Shown here in pieces: positions 1-12,039 of a stretch of 64,000 nt of DNA (the first letter of the stretch is position 1; each line of letters opens with the position of its first letter). The notes beneath the pieces are model-generated. The model had not been told where the DNA came from. It saw only the letters and a program-made list of their open reading frames with translations, and searched no databases. The translations under genes were made by a program, and so were the position numbers. The DNA comes from Ipomoea triloba (lineage: Eukaryota; Streptophyta; Magnoliopsida; Solanales; Convolvulaceae). Where the stretch lies: the NCBI RefSeq assembly GCF_003576645.1, contig NC_044919.1:30950574-31014573 (forward strand), written 5' to 3'.

Positions 1-740
1 CGGAATATCCGAAACGGCAGCGCGTCCGCCGACACGAGCTCGCCGGCGAGAGACATGAACTCCTTGAACGCCTTCCTCATGTGCCGCGCCTCCTCGTCTT
101 CTATCCCGTGCTCGATCGTGAACTTGTATCGTCTCCCCACCACAATCTTCGATATCATGTTGTAGTTCAAATGTCGCATCCATTCATTCATGTCCACCTT
201 AACGCCGTTAACTCCGCCGTTCCGAACGATGTGATTATACAGTTCTTTGACGTTGCTGGTCAGCTCCGACATCCAAACATGTTTCAATTTCTCCAACTTC
301 GTATTGGACAGCAATTCAACCACCACCATTTTTCTCACTTTTCTCCAGTACGAATCGTAGGTGGAGAACGCCAGCGCCGCATTGTCGTAGCCGAGGTACG
401 TGCCGGCGCAGGAAGCCGGCCGGGAGGCGAAGATCTTGTCGTAGGTTCCAAAACAGTCTTTAACGGCTTCCCAACGGCTAACCACCAAGGCCCGAGGCAT
501 GCCGATGCGGATGGTGAAGACCGGGCCGTATTTATCCGCCAGCCCGCCCAGGGTCCGAACCAGATGAACCTGGCTGCTCATGAGTAGTGGAAGGTGGCCG
601 ACGAAAGGCCGGGCCCCCGCGGGCTCAGGGGGTAATAACTGGTTTTTGTTGTTGTTATTACGGTTTATTATTCTAAGGTATAGTAAAAGGAAGAGTATGA
701 ATGGTGCAAGACATGAGAGGAGACGAAGAAGAAGATCCAT
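1..740 (-). CDS. CYP82-like cytochrome P450, 5' part of exon 1 (runs off window)
   Basis: The minus strand is open from an ATG at 740 to the window edge (246 codons), so the gene continues to the left. It encodes a leucine-rich membrane anchor (about residues 1-24), an Asn/Lys-rich linker, the proline hinge LPPEPAG..P..GHL, and a C-helix WRKVRK motif in a region ending ELLS that is typical of CYP82 members. It should be an ER-anchored haem monooxygenase. The I-helix, ExxR and haem-Cys parts lie outside the window. From the hinge onward it is almost identical to the gene at 5041-7179, but the anchor and linker are quite different. It keeps 14 codons (about 66-108) that the neighbour lacks. Family assignment is good; the substrate is unknown. 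Confidence 0.85.
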   Translation of the reverse strand, partial: MDLLLRLLSCLAPFILFLLLYLRIINRNNNNKNQLLPPEPAGARPFVGHLPLLMSSQVHLVRTLGGLADKYGPVFTIRIGMPRALVVSRWEAVKDCFGTYDKIFASRPASCAGTYLGYDNAALAFSTYDSYWRKVRKMVVVELLSNTKLEKLKHVWMSELTSNVKELYNHIVRNGGVNGVKVDMNEWMRHLNYNMISKIVVGRRYKFTIEHGIEDEEARHMRKAFKEFMSLAGELVSADALPFRIF

Positions 741-823
741 GAAGAAGATGATCGAGATATGTAATAGCCTCCTGGATTGGAGCTTGAATTGCACTGGATT
801 CAGTACTACTGAGATTAATTATT

Positions 824-831
824 TATTTATA
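824..831 (-). promoter_or_regulatory. TATA box of first P450
   Basis: The minus strand reads TATAAATA about 84 bases upstream of the ATG at 740, in an AT-rich stretch. The position suits a plant core promoter with a short leader. Confidence 0.5.
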
Positions 832-1638
832 CATATATAGACCGTCTAGAAGTAGCTTGAGCATTAAGCAGATTACAAAAATCATAATGGCCAACAATTA
901 TACTCCACTCCAACTTCTAAATTCAAAAAAATAGAATGATAGAATATACTTCATTCACACCACACATGTTGTATGGCATATATGCAGGTCGGCACCAGAA
1001 GAAACACTGTACTGTTGTTAGTATATTGATTGGATTGAATAGGAGATTGGGCAATGGCAATTCATCTTATAACCCAAATAATAGAATTAGTGAAATAATA
1101 TGCCTAAATAAAGGAGTAACATTATTTGGAGAAGTCTGGAGACTTTCACGTTAGCCCAATTCACTTTAGATGAGCCAGACTAGGCCAAATTTTGTAGAGA
1201 TTTCGGCTCATATCGGTAAGGAATTTTGATTCCTATACTAACTGAGTGGTTGTGTATAAATACCCCCTCCAAAAATGTAAATCGGGCCAAAATCCTAATA
1301 GCATAAGGCAATATATATAAGCATAGTTTAGACCTCAACAAAGTTGTCCAACAATCATATCCTTGGCTAGCTCTTCTCTTGGTCTTTGTGAGTTGTGACC
1401 TTGTGTAATTAAGCATGTCTTATTGTGCCTTTATTGTATTTTATTAATTACAAAGCACCCAACTCTCTCTTATATGCTGATTATATTGATCAATTAGTAG
1501 CAAATTAGCAATTACACGACCCAACCTCGATCCAATTTTCACCATAGTAGTATGCATATCTACATAAGGCAACTAATATCAAATAAAATAATATAAATTA
1601 AAATATTAAATCTTTTATTTTTTTAATATAATAAATCT

Positions 1639-1718
<80 letters not shown>

Positions 1719-3520
1719 TTATTTATTTATATTTATATTTTTGAAAACAATCTCCATATATATGATCCTTGCCACCTTGATAGGAAACCTACGGATGAAT
1801 CAAATTTAATTAATTATTTATTTATTTATTATTATTATTAACAAAAAAAAACTAAAATATTCATCCAAAATCATAAAGCAAAAGTTGTTAGGGTGGGGGG
1901 AAGGGGGGGAGGGGAGGGGAGTGGCCGCATGTGTTTTTTTTTTTTTTTTTTTTAAATTTATTTAATTTTAAATTTTTTTATTTAATAGTTTATTATTAAA
2001 AATTATTTTAAATTGTCAAACTCACTGTCCGCATAAGCAAGTAACCTGATAAAATTGATGACAACCTGCTATCAGGTGAAATTGCATACATTTGGAGTGT
2101 TCGATGACCTAATTGCACTTTTTTTGTTAGTCCAGTAGCTTAATTACACTTTCATGTTACGTTCAGTGGTCAATTTAAACCTTATTCCTTTTTAATTTGA
2201 ATTGAATGGTAACAATTACAAGTACATTATGATCTCATTTGATTTCCGAATCCACTTTGATAGATGTATTCTCAGGATATATTTACAATATCCGTATCCC
2301 TATATCCCCTAGCATATAGGTTCCACATTTATTAACACATTATGCACTAAGCCACTAATTACCAATTAAAACTTTTAACTGATATAAAATACATCTTTCT
2401 ATTCAACATTAGAGTCATACATATGCTATGTGAGTGCAGGATGTATGTGTTCAACATATAATATATAGATAATAAATTTACAACTCCCAATGCACAACAT
2501 AACTTGTCAGAATAAGTTGAGAAATTTTGATTTGTTAAAAGTCACATAGTACGTGTAGCTCGAGGTATGAATTTGGGAGCTATAGCTAGGCTAGTGACAC
2601 AACCGAGAGCTAGAATGAAATAAGTCAAACGTATCTACAATCTATCTCTTTAGAATATTAAAGGAGATGAAGCGCATCATTCAATTTTAATAAATATAGG
2701 TTAGAAAGCATCATATAACAATACTATATTGGCAATAGCATTTTAAGAAATCATTATTTTCAATGAAATGAGCATATCAAGAGGCCACCATCTGATTTCG
2801 CTTTCCTTGTACAGGCATATATTCTGTCTATTGCTTAGAGTAATTTATGGGCCATCCATTATGGGGAGACAATTGAGACATTGAAAATTTTAACGTGTTG
2901 CCTGCGATAAATAATCAATTATGATCAATTTTTTAGGTGAATGGAAGGGAAACTCACCCACTATATGATAATTTGTATTGAATAAATTTCGTTCTTACAT
3001 AATAGGTTAGGAACCTAAGTTTCGTGTAACGAATTAGAGACTCAATGAAAACAATGGAATACATCATAATCTTTAAACGTGTGTTTACTAGAGAGATCAA
3101 ATTATAACTTTTATAAGTTACATTTCTGCAAAAGATTTTACGAGTATAACTTGAAAATATAATCGGCCAAATTCTCTCGTATGCTCTGTTATTGTTAAGT
3201 CAAGAATTATGTAGGCAACTGATGAAAAATAATTGTCTTTCTCTTCCCATCTTCAAACCTCTCTCCTCTACCCTCTTTATTATTTCTTTTGGTAAATCCA
3301 CCAAACTAATTCTCGCTCGCTCCGGGAGACACGAGAGCTAATCCAGGAGGAATCATCACGCTCACTTGTCACTTGAGCTTTATATCTAGAGTAAAGTAGG
3401 TTACAAGAAGTTTGTGCTAAGTTCAATAAACATTATTGTCATCATCACCAAGAAATTGCTTATAATCTCTCTCCTCCTTCTTCTTTTTCTTTTTCCTAAG
3501 TGTACCCAGAGTTTTCACCA

Positions 3521-3710
3521 TCAAACACCGTAACTAATTTCCTCGTTGAATTGTATGCACCTCTTTGGGTGGAACAACTAAATATCACGTAAAATATAAA
3601 AACCTAAGAAAACCCTCAAACTCCGTAACTAATTTCCTCGCTGAATTGTATGCACCTCTTTGGGTGGAACAACTAAATATCACGTAAAATATAAAAACCT
3701 AAGAAAACCC
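3521..3710. repeat. Two-copy 95-bp tandem duplication
   Basis: Two head-to-tail units (from 3521 and 3616) differ at only a few bases. They share a GAATTGTATGCACC core and a shared end reading CCTAAGAAAACCC. Non-coding; looks like a recent local duplication. Confidence 0.85.
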
Positions 3711-4009
3711 AAAAGAGTAACTCTTCTAGTACTTCCAATTAACCATAAAGTAAACCTTATTGTACTCCTTTGTATTTGTTGGAAATTTATAGTAATGGGA
3801 TTAATGTTTCAAATGTACTGCCGTGAAATCTTAAAATAATATTTAGAGTTGTGGGTTATAAATATTACTCGAAAAAATATTATTTAAATCTTGAACCTTG
3901 TTGATTTTCTGGGAGAAATTTAAAATTTATAGGAAAATGAAATAATTAATTTTACTCCACTCTTTCTAGATGATTAACTCTTTGCTCTCAAAGGTTGAAT
4001 CACCTTGCC

Positions 4010-4150
4010 CGACTTGACAAAGCATATGGGCGGCAAGGTGCACAAAGAGCACCTCAATTTGAGAGGTTGCCCTCACACTGTTGTTAGTGAGACTCGATCC
4101 CTGATTTTTACTCCCAATCTTCATTCATGTGACCAGTTGAGCTAGATTAT
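4010..4150 (-). mobile_element. tRNA-derived SINE, family b
   Basis: On the minus strand there is an A-box-like TAGCTCAACTGGT followed by a B-box GGATCGAGTC at tRNA-like spacing. The same family is seen on the plus strand at 9655-9840. Ends are approximate. Confidence 0.55.
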
Positions 4151-4324
4151 TAACTCTTGTATTTACAACATAATAAGAGATAAACACATTAGAAAAACTT
4201 TGTGAGTTCAATAAAGAGAAACTAAAAATAGAAAGTGTAGAAATCCTTTCACAATCGCTTCAACGATGTTTTGTGTCGGACAAGGAACATTGTGCTCCAC
4301 ATTTATTAATATTAAAACATTAAT

Positions 4325-4476
4325 TATTTTTTTTGAGTTCTACTGACTCGGTTTATAGCGACTTTCTCAACCTACTGAAGTACAAGGAGTCAGCAGATGC
4401 CTCCACTGAGGCTCGAACCCACTCCCTTCCACATGGGAGTGTACACCGGATGCCGCTTGACTACAAGATCTTTGGC
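4325..4476 (-). mobile_element. tRNA-derived SINE, family a, with 16-bp TSD
   Basis: The minus strand has an A-box TAGTCAAGCGGCA (4463-4451), a B-box GGGTTCGAGCC (4420-4410) and an A-rich 3' end (4325-4332). It is flanked by a perfect 16-bp direct repeat, ATATTAAAACATTAAT, at 4309-4324 and 4477-4492. This is the signature of LINE-mediated retroposition. Relatives lie at 8200, 11024, 24200, 25467, 47255 and 51860. Confidence 0.85.
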
Positions 4477-5040
4477 ATATTAAAACATTAATAGATACAA
4501 ATAATTAAAATTTATAATTCGAATTATATATACACAAATAATATATATGTATTTTATACACACACATATATGATTTTTCATTAATAGAAATTTAATTAAA
4601 ATATAATCAACCATTAAATTAATTATATAATGATTTTAATAAGATGATAATTATAGAATAGGAAAATGATATGATAGATATAGGTGTATAGTAATAATGA
4701 TGGAGTTAAAAAGAAACGGTGTTATAACGGTGTAAGGTAGTTTTGTATAACAAGAATGTAGTATGAACAATTTTGTATAATAACATTGAAGTGCACAACA
4801 TTTAAAGTAAAATGTATACATTTATTAGCATCAAGAAAGAAGGGCATAAATCAATGATATAACATTGATTGAGACCTATCATGTTTTTAGATTAAGTACA
4901 TGTGCATAAAGAAATAAAAAAAAAAATCATTACAATTACATTTTCTTCTCAATTTTATTCTTCAAACAGATACATAGAGTAGTTATTAACTATTTGCTGA
5001 TGAAAGAGCATTAAAGATGAATTAAAACCTTAAGTTGAAC

Positions 5041-7179
5041 CTATGACGACGCCGCATACAGCGCGGAGGGCAAGCGAGGTGTAATGACGGCTTCCAATGG
5101 GTTTGCTCTGGGCATGGTAATGCCCAGAGCTTCACTCATGTCGACCGCCATATTCGCCGGCGGGCTGAAATCGAAACCTTGGAGCAATCTTGCGTACGTA
5201 AGATGCGTCACTTTCAGACCGTACGATATTCCCGGACAAGATCGCCTGCCGTAGCTGAAAGGTATGTATCCATACTGCCTAGCCGCGGGATCCACGTTTT
5301 CTGGGGTATTCAAGAATCTCTCCGGCGAGAACTTCTCCGGATCCGGCCAAATCCGGGGATCGCGGTGCAGTTTCCACACGTTCACGAACAACTGGGTGCC
5401 CTTCGGAACATAGTATCCGTCGACGTTGCAGTCCTCTGATGCTTTGTGCGGTACTAGGAACGGCGCTGGCGGATATAATCTCATGGATTCTTTGACTGCT
5501 GCTTGGAGGTATACTAAATTGTCGATGTCGTAATCCTCCACCCATCTCTCTCTGCCCACTTTGGCGTCAAGTTCTTCTTGGATTCGCTTCAATACTTCTC
5601 TGTTCTTCAACAGTAAGGACATTAGCCATATCATGTTTACCGCCATTGTCTCCGCACCATCTTGGAGCATACTCTGTACGAGGTGCCACATTGAAAATAT
5701 CATGCGACAGAGAGTTAGTATAAACTTTATAATCTCAGTCAAATTGGTCAGACTATTAATTTCATAATTACAGTATTCTAAGTTTAACTATCTATATGAG
5801 GGGCATAATAGCCTCTTTAGTTTGAGACTATCATGTATGAGTAACTTAAAATGATTTATCAGCTTATGATCCGTTACATACTTGTGGATAGTAGTGACAG
5901 GATTACTGGTTATTAAAAAAAAAGAGAGAAATTGTCCTTACGAACTTAGCTCAATTATATTGTTTAATAGACAATATTTGGGAGAAGAGGTCAACAATTG
6001 AAATTTGGTAGTGACAATGCAAATATTATGTTTAAAGTGAACATATTTCTTATGTACACAGGTATTTGATTATGTTTGTCGAGCTAATAAGCTTTTATAA
6101 TTTACCTCCTCCTACTTGTTTGTTGAGCCCGAACAGGGAACTTATGGTTGAGGATTCAAGCTTTGGGAGAAGATGAAAAAAAGAAAGTTAGCATACTTAC
6201 CACTGCAGTTGCCTTAATAATGGTGTCGCGTGTATAACGGTAACCGGCGGTGAACTCATCGTCGATGACAGAAAGCATGACATCGATGAAGTCCCGATCT
6301 TCTACATCCCCCGTTGATTCTTTTCTCTTCTTGACATGCTCATCTATCCAAACTTGAAGAAACGCGTTCATGGTCCGGGTNGACATGCTCATCTATCCAA
6401 ACTTGAAGAAACGCGTTCATGGTCCGGGTAACCCGCTTCATGTTCTTTATATGACCCTCGAAATCCAACCACCGGAATATCCGAAACGGCAGCGCGTCCG
6501 CCGACACGAGCTCGCCGGCGAGAGACATGAACTCCTTATGCTCGATCGTGAACTTATATCTTCTCCCCACCACAATCTTCGATATCATATTGTAGTTCAA
6601 ATGTCGCATCCATTCATTCATATCCACCTTAACGCCGTTATCTCCGCCGTTCCTAACGATATGATTATACAGTTCTTTGACGTTGCTGGTCAGCTCCGAC
6701 ATCCAAACATGTTTCAATTTCTCCAACTTCGTACTGGACAAAAGCTCAACCACCACCATTTTTCTCACTTTTCGCCAGTACGAATCGTAGGTGGAGAACG
6801 CCAGCGCTGCATTGTCGTAGCCGAGGTACGTGCCGGCGCAGGAAGCGGGCCGGGAGGCGAATATCTTGTCGTAGGTTCCAAAACAGTCTTTAACGGCTTC
6901 CCAACGGCTAACCACCAAGGCCCGAGGCATGCCGATGCGGATGGTGAAGACCGGGCCGTATTTATCCGCCAGCCCGCCCAGGGTCCGAACCAGATGAACC
7001 TGGCTGCTCATGAGCATGGGAAGGTGACCGATGAAAGGCCGGGCCCCTGCGGGCTCTGGAGGCAATCTTTTGGGCCGGGCATCGGGTTGAGAAGTTGTAG
7101 TATTATTTCTCCAGAAAATGTAAAGTAAAGAAAATATGAACAGCAATGGAATAGCTAAGAAATGCGTGAGAATATCCAT
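5041..7179 (-). CDS. CYP82-like cytochrome P450 (two exons, interrupted by assembly gap)
   Basis: Exon 1 is 7179-6201 and exon 2 is 5673-5041, with a phase-0 GT-AG intron between them. Visible parts are an N-terminal anchor, the LPPEPAG hinge, a C-helix WRKVRK, an I-helix DGAETM, a K-helix ExxR (ESMR), PERF, and the haem-binding FSYGRRSCPG. It is predicted to be an ER monooxygenase with unknown substrate. An N at 6381 is flanked by two identical 48-bp copies (6333-6380 and 6382-6429). Removing one copy plus the N restores an uninterrupted frame of about 520 residues, so the break is most likely an assembly artefact. Compared with its paralogues it lacks 14 residues between helix E and helix F. 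The I-helix has Asp where Ala/Gly is usual. It may be functional, but the 14-residue loss is a concern. Confidence 0.85.
6333..6429. other. Single-N assembly gap with 48-bp duplicated flanks
   Basis: Positions 6333-6380 and 6382-6429 are identical and separated only by N at 6381. Two overlapping contig ends were evidently abutted rather than merged. The duplication splits the P450 exon 1 reading frame. Confidence 0.9.
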
Positions 7180-7228
7180 TAGGGAAAAGGATTATTTTGT
7201 TGTATAACTGCTCAAGTGATTAGATATA

Positions 7229-7236
7229 TATTTATA
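7229..7236 (-). promoter_or_regulatory. TATA box of second P450
   Basis: The minus strand reads TATAAATA about 50 bases upstream of the ATG at 7179. Confidence 0.5.
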
Positions 7237-8199
7237 AGCTTCCTTGGTCTGAAGATTGATCATTCTGGTTCAGGCTTCAAAATATGGGACATTGGACAAG
7301 TGAAGCCCATTCATATTTAGGGTCAGCATTGGTAAGTTCCTACCAATTTTCAGATAATAATCGAAATAACTAAAAAAATTAATATATTATAAACGACCAA
7401 AATAATTGAATTTCTTCTTATATATAAATGAACCGACAAAAATTTAAAATTTAAAATTTGTGATTGGTTATGATCGGTTCTTTTAATCGAACTTGATAAA
7501 CTATTTGTAATTTTTTTTTAAATAAAAAATAATTTAAACTCAAATTTTAAATACGACTACTAGCTACGACAAAAGCCACTTGCAAATTTCAAAATCAAAT
7601 TTTGAAGTTCAAACTCCAATGACATGTAACTATGTAATAAGACACACCTTTTGCGATAGTGTCCAAGTATTCATGGTGAATAACAATCTTACAGAACATC
7701 TAAGTATAGGTGGATTCATTGATTTACGATTTTTGTCCAAATGGGTATTGTAGTAATTGGACTTTGTGTTATTTTATAAATATTTTCCTCTAAAAACATA
7801 TTCATTTTCTCTTGAAGCACTTTAAAACAATAGTATTAAGTTAAAATATATTACAAAAATACAAAATTACTATTTTTTTCACTTGTTTAAACTTCAATTT
7901 TTAATCAGTCATTAATTTTCATTAAGAAAATCAATAACCAGTCAAAAACTGAAATAATTGAATTTATAACGACAAAACTAATAACCAATATTTTTAAATT
8001 CTTAAAATACATCAGGGAACATGTGTTGGGGAATTGAACAAAGGACAATAACATATAAGCATGGAATACGTGACCAATATGCATTATTATTGTATCTTAT
8101 GATGTATCAAGCAGACAGGGTATGATGTACCCTTAAAAAAGAAATAGTCCTAACAAACTAATTGACTGTTTTATATCAATAAATTAAATTACTTGCAAA

Positions 8200-8335
8200 T
8201 GACCTTGTGGTCTAAGTAGCACGAAGTAGCTCTTCCAAATGAGAAATCATGAGTTTAAACTTTAGTGGGGGCGATATTAACTTTTTGTATTTCAGTATAT
8301 AGCAGATACTACGTTTTAACAAAGTTAGTAGTACC
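8200..8335 (+). mobile_element. SINE, family a (degenerate)
   Basis: It starts CCTTGTGGTCTAAGTAGCA (A-box region), has a decayed B-box, and ends with GTTAGTAGTACC and an A-run. The same tail motif ends the copy at 47255-47395. Confidence 0.6.
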
Positions 8336-9215
8336 AAAAAAAATATAATTTTGTGACAAATTTCGTTGCAAAGTTGAATACATTAGGTTGAAATTTATGA
8401 TTTTTCAGTCACATAGTGTTGATCAATAGTAATAAAAGAATACAAATAGAGAAACATTAACTATATTATAAATTTAATTAAAATTGTATGTGATTATCAT
8501 ACGTTGCTATTCAATTAATATAAAAACTTACCAACCCAAAAACTTATTGATATTCGTTGTTGACCTAGTATTGTTAAATCGCGTTGACAGGGCAGGACTG
8601 GAAAATGTTAGCCCGCCATTTAGATAGTTTATATTGTTTAAACAAATAAAGTTTTTTTTTTAAGAATCTAAAAATTAATAAGCGTGAATGAAAGTTATTA
8701 TGCCATTCATTTACGTTCTTTTTTTTTTCGTTACTTTTTTTATACATTATACTACAAGAGTTGTACTATACAATATTTTGATAAAAAACAATCCTACTGT
8801 TATAAGTTCCGTTATCTTTTTCAATATTATTGTCATGCACATACATCCACTATTTATTTTTTATCTTCTTCAATGGTAATAATATATAGACATCATATAT
8901 TGGAGTACTATATAAGTTATTTCATAAAATATAAATATCAAATTTAAAAAAAAATAGTTTACATTAATATTAATATTATTATTATTATTACTACACAATA
9001 ATATAAATATCTAAAATCTAAATAAATCTAAAATTTTAATATAAAGTACTAATATTGGACATCGATTTTTGCGCATCGCGCAAAGAAAATACTAGTAAAC
9101 AAATAAGGTTTAAAAACTCAAAATGAAAAAATTTAAATAAAAATTAATTAATTTATTACTATTAATATGATTGACGACCTACTCCTTACCTTATTAGGCA
9201 GCAAGGCAATGCAAT

Positions 9216-9572
9216 TTATATCGTGTACCTTGGTCTAATATACAGAATTTGACCCCATAGTTGTACAGAATTTATGTTTATAATACACAAAATTAATGTT
9301 CATGATACATATATACATAAACACGATATAATGAACATGAATTAAGCACTTCACATAATACACAGAATTCATGTTCATAATGTACAAAATTCATATTCAT
9401 AATACACATACACATAAACATTGTATAATGAACATGAATTAAACACTTAACATAATACACATAATTCATGTTCATTATATCGTGTTTGTGTATGTGTATT
9501 ATTGAATCAAATTCTGTGTATTGGATCATGGTCCACAGTACAGTGCTTTGTGGACCCTGATCCACGATATAA
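9216..9572. mobile_element. Non-autonomous TIR element with internal tandem repeat
   Basis: The termini carry the perfect 10-bp inverted repeat TTATATCGTG, and inside it a longer imperfect inverted repeat around ACAGAATTTGA. The interior has two copies of a unit of about 100 bp rich in GAACATGAATTAA. No coding capacity. Possibly the same family as the element at 51958-52525, which also has TTAT...GTGGACC-type ends. Confidence 0.55.
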
Positions 9573-9654
9573 CGATTGAAAAGTCAAGCAGTCGGCCTAA
9601 GCTCGTTTTAATAGCACTACTTGTCCCTGACCATGTTTAAGAACAGAAACTCGC

Positions 9655-9840
9655 AGGGACAGCTCAGTTGGTTATAATAGTAAAATTTAAGAACAATGAT
9701 TCAGGATCGAGTCACTAATAGCAATGGGGGCTCCTTGTGCACAGTAAATAAAGATCTAGCTTCTGCGCCTCTGATTTACATTCTCTCAAATACTTTGTCG
9801 GGCTCTTGGGGTTGGGGATTTAATCTTTTGGGAACACCAA
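9655..9840 (+). mobile_element. tRNA-derived SINE, family b
   Basis: A-box-like CAGCTCAGTTGGTTA and B-box GGATCGAGTC are followed by a long 3' body rich in CTC/TTG. Same family as the minus-strand copy at 4010-4150. Confidence 0.55.
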
Positions 9841-10040
9841 TAATGTTTAGCAACCAGATTTAATTATTCAAATTTTATTTTTGTTTTTACTTTCAATATA
9901 TTGAATGTTACGGAGTAATACTTAAGCACTAATTTCATTTAATGAAGAGAGTGACGTGTTTGAGGGAATTGAGGCAGATCACTTTCATGGCAAATCTACT
10001 GAAATCCTTTCCTAAATATATGCCAAATGGAATAATATAA

Positions 10041-10087
<47 letters not shown>

Positions 10088-10468
10088 CAACAAGAACAAT
10101 AATATAACAACAACAAGAACAATAATATAACAACACTAATAATTACATATCTTAGAAAAGTAGAAAACAAAGAAACATTATTGAACGGACACTATCTTGT
10201 CTCTGTTAATTTAGAAGGTGACGAGGGAAATTACATAATTGAGGTTAAATAATATTATCCAAATATCTTAATCAAAGGTTGTACAGAACATATTTTGTCT
10301 GAAAATAAAGAAAATGTTTTTTCTTTATTTTTCTAAAAAGTATAATTGAAAGTGATTGATGATAATTTAAGGCGTGGTATAGACTAATATAAAATTAATA
10401 TTTATGTTCTATTGATAGTAATTTTGAATGAAACTTTTTTTAAAAAATTATTTAGGTGTATTATAATA

Positions 10469-10989
10469 GAGTTAATTTCAGTAATGGTCCTCCGACTATG
10501 TTGATTTTTCAAAATTAGTCCCCGACTTTTAATTTGGACAATTTAGGTCCCTTGAATTTCAAATTCTTTCCAGTGTTGGTCCTTTCATCAAATTTTGGTT
10601 AAGTTGAGGTCAAATGAAGGGGTAAAATTATCCGTTCATCTATTTAGAGTATTATTACTCATATTTCTCTTGTCCTATATGCTGTAAATATGAATATAAT
10701 CTCAGTCGAAGTCTTAATCGAAGCCATATAATCTCAGTCGAAGTCTCTTCGACTGATATTATATTCATATATATAGTGTATAGGACAGGAGAAATACGAG
10801 TAATAATACACTATACAGGTGAACGGACAATTTTACACATTCATTTTACCTCAACTTAACCAAAATTTGACGAAAGGACCAACATTGGAAAGAATTTGAA
10901 AGTCAAGGGACTTAAATTGTCCAAATTAAAAGTCGATGACTAATTTTGAAAAATCAACATAGTCGGAGGACCATTGCTCGAATTAACTC
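10469..10989. mobile_element. Mutator-type MITE with 9-bp TSD
   Basis: Left and right arms of about 250 bp are inverted copies. The ends read GAGTTAATTTCAG and GAGTTAATTCGAG, followed by a shared AATGGTCCTCCGACTATG. A perfect 9-bp target duplication, ATTATAATA, lies at 10460-10468 and 10990-10998. Long TIRs plus a 9-bp TSD identify a non-autonomous MULE or foldback. No ORF. Confidence 0.9.
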
Positions 10990-11023
10990 ATTATAATATA
11001 TTAAAAATATGTCAAAAAACCGT

Positions 11024-11110
11024 GTGGTCTAGTGACACCCGGTTTACACTCTCACATGGAAGGGAGTGAGTTCGAGTCTCAATTTTCATACTTGTTTATA
11101 AAACTTAAAA
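11024..11110 (+). mobile_element. SINE fragment, family a
   Basis: A-box region GTGTGGTCTAGTGACACCC and B-box-like AGTTCGAGTCTC, with the CACATGGAAGGGAGTGAG segment shared with the copies at 4325 and 51860. The 3' part is truncated. Confidence 0.6.
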
Positions 11111-11683
11111 CATTTAATATTCAACTTATTAGACCGACCGTTAATACATGTAAAATTACATAAAATTTAGGGACATTTAAGATTGTGTTGGAGTTAAGGC
11201 TTGGCCAGGATGGCAACGAACTTGAGTGGGAGTCTCAATGAAAATAGAAAATCTTTTTTATTTATATTCTACGGAGAATTTTCGTAGACGGTGAATCCCG
11301 CTCCAAGTCAATCGCATCGTCAAATTGATACTTTGGTTCATATGAGAATCACTCTTTTTTTTTGTGAGAACTATGAACAAATTTGAATTGTTTATTTAAA
11401 TTTGAATTGTTTATTTAATAAATCTAACGGTTAAAAATAAGGTTAAAAACAAAAAAGTAATTCGAACAATTTCATAAATATTACAAATTTTGAAATTTGT
11501 AATTTTTATAAAATTTGCCTTTATTTTTTCTCCTGTTTTATTCTTCATTGTTCCTTGAACTTTGGTCTTTCTTCCTTTGGAGTGGAGATCATGGATCCTG
11601 AGAGGTAAGGGAGAAATTGTCTTCCCTAGTTATGATGCACAAGTTATGCACAAGTCAGCCCACCTATATTCTAGCCTAATATT

Positions 11684-12020
11684 GCCCATGTAAAATAATT
11701 GTCATGTTTGATAATATAGTTAGCTTATTAGTTAATTTTAACTTATTTGACCATTATTAGTTGTTTGACTTGGATAAACAATCAATATAAGTATTTGACT
11801 AATTAACTTTTTATAACAACTTATTGCTTTAAAATGCTGAAATTTAAAAAGCCGCTCAAAGCAACTTTTTCGATCAGCTTTTTGAGAAAGTCATTTTACA
11901 TGTAATCAGCTATCAGCTAACAACTAATTTACCAAACACTTTTCTACAATCAATTAATGCTATAAATTAGTCAAACTCACTAACCCAATAAGTGAACATC
12001 TATTTATTAAACACCCCCAT
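11684..12020. mobile_element. hAT-like MITE (tentative)
   Basis: The left end starts with a GTTTGATAA-type sequence. The right end is ATTTATTAAACACCCCCAT, whose complement is ATGGGGGTGTTTAATAAAT. The interior is rich in AGCTT/ATTAG words typical of hAT-derived MITEs. I found no clear 8-bp TSD, so the class is tentative. Confidence 0.35.
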
Positions 12021-12039
12021 AATATATCAATAATTATTG

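Larger units (their letters stand above)
841..5040. other. Intergenic spacer between first and second P450 genes
   Basis: No gene is seen in about 4.2 kb of AT-rich DNA. It holds a (TA)n microsatellite at about 1641-1714, a G-rich run at 1890-1925 followed by a T-run, a 95-bp tandem duplication at 3521-3710, and two tRNA-derived SINEs at 4010-4150 and 4325-4476. The remaining sequence has no recognisable content. Confidence 0.6.

Noticed and set aside
3521..3710. CRISPR-like or regulatory array
   Set aside because: Only two adjacent 95-bp units with no spacers; a plain tandem duplication in a plant genome.
6370..7128. Long plus-strand open frame opposite P450 exon 1 (likewise 81-587, 17509-17904, 21722-22123)
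   Set aside because: Antisense shadows of the P450 coding strand; no recognisable domain, and they follow the codon structure of the real gene.
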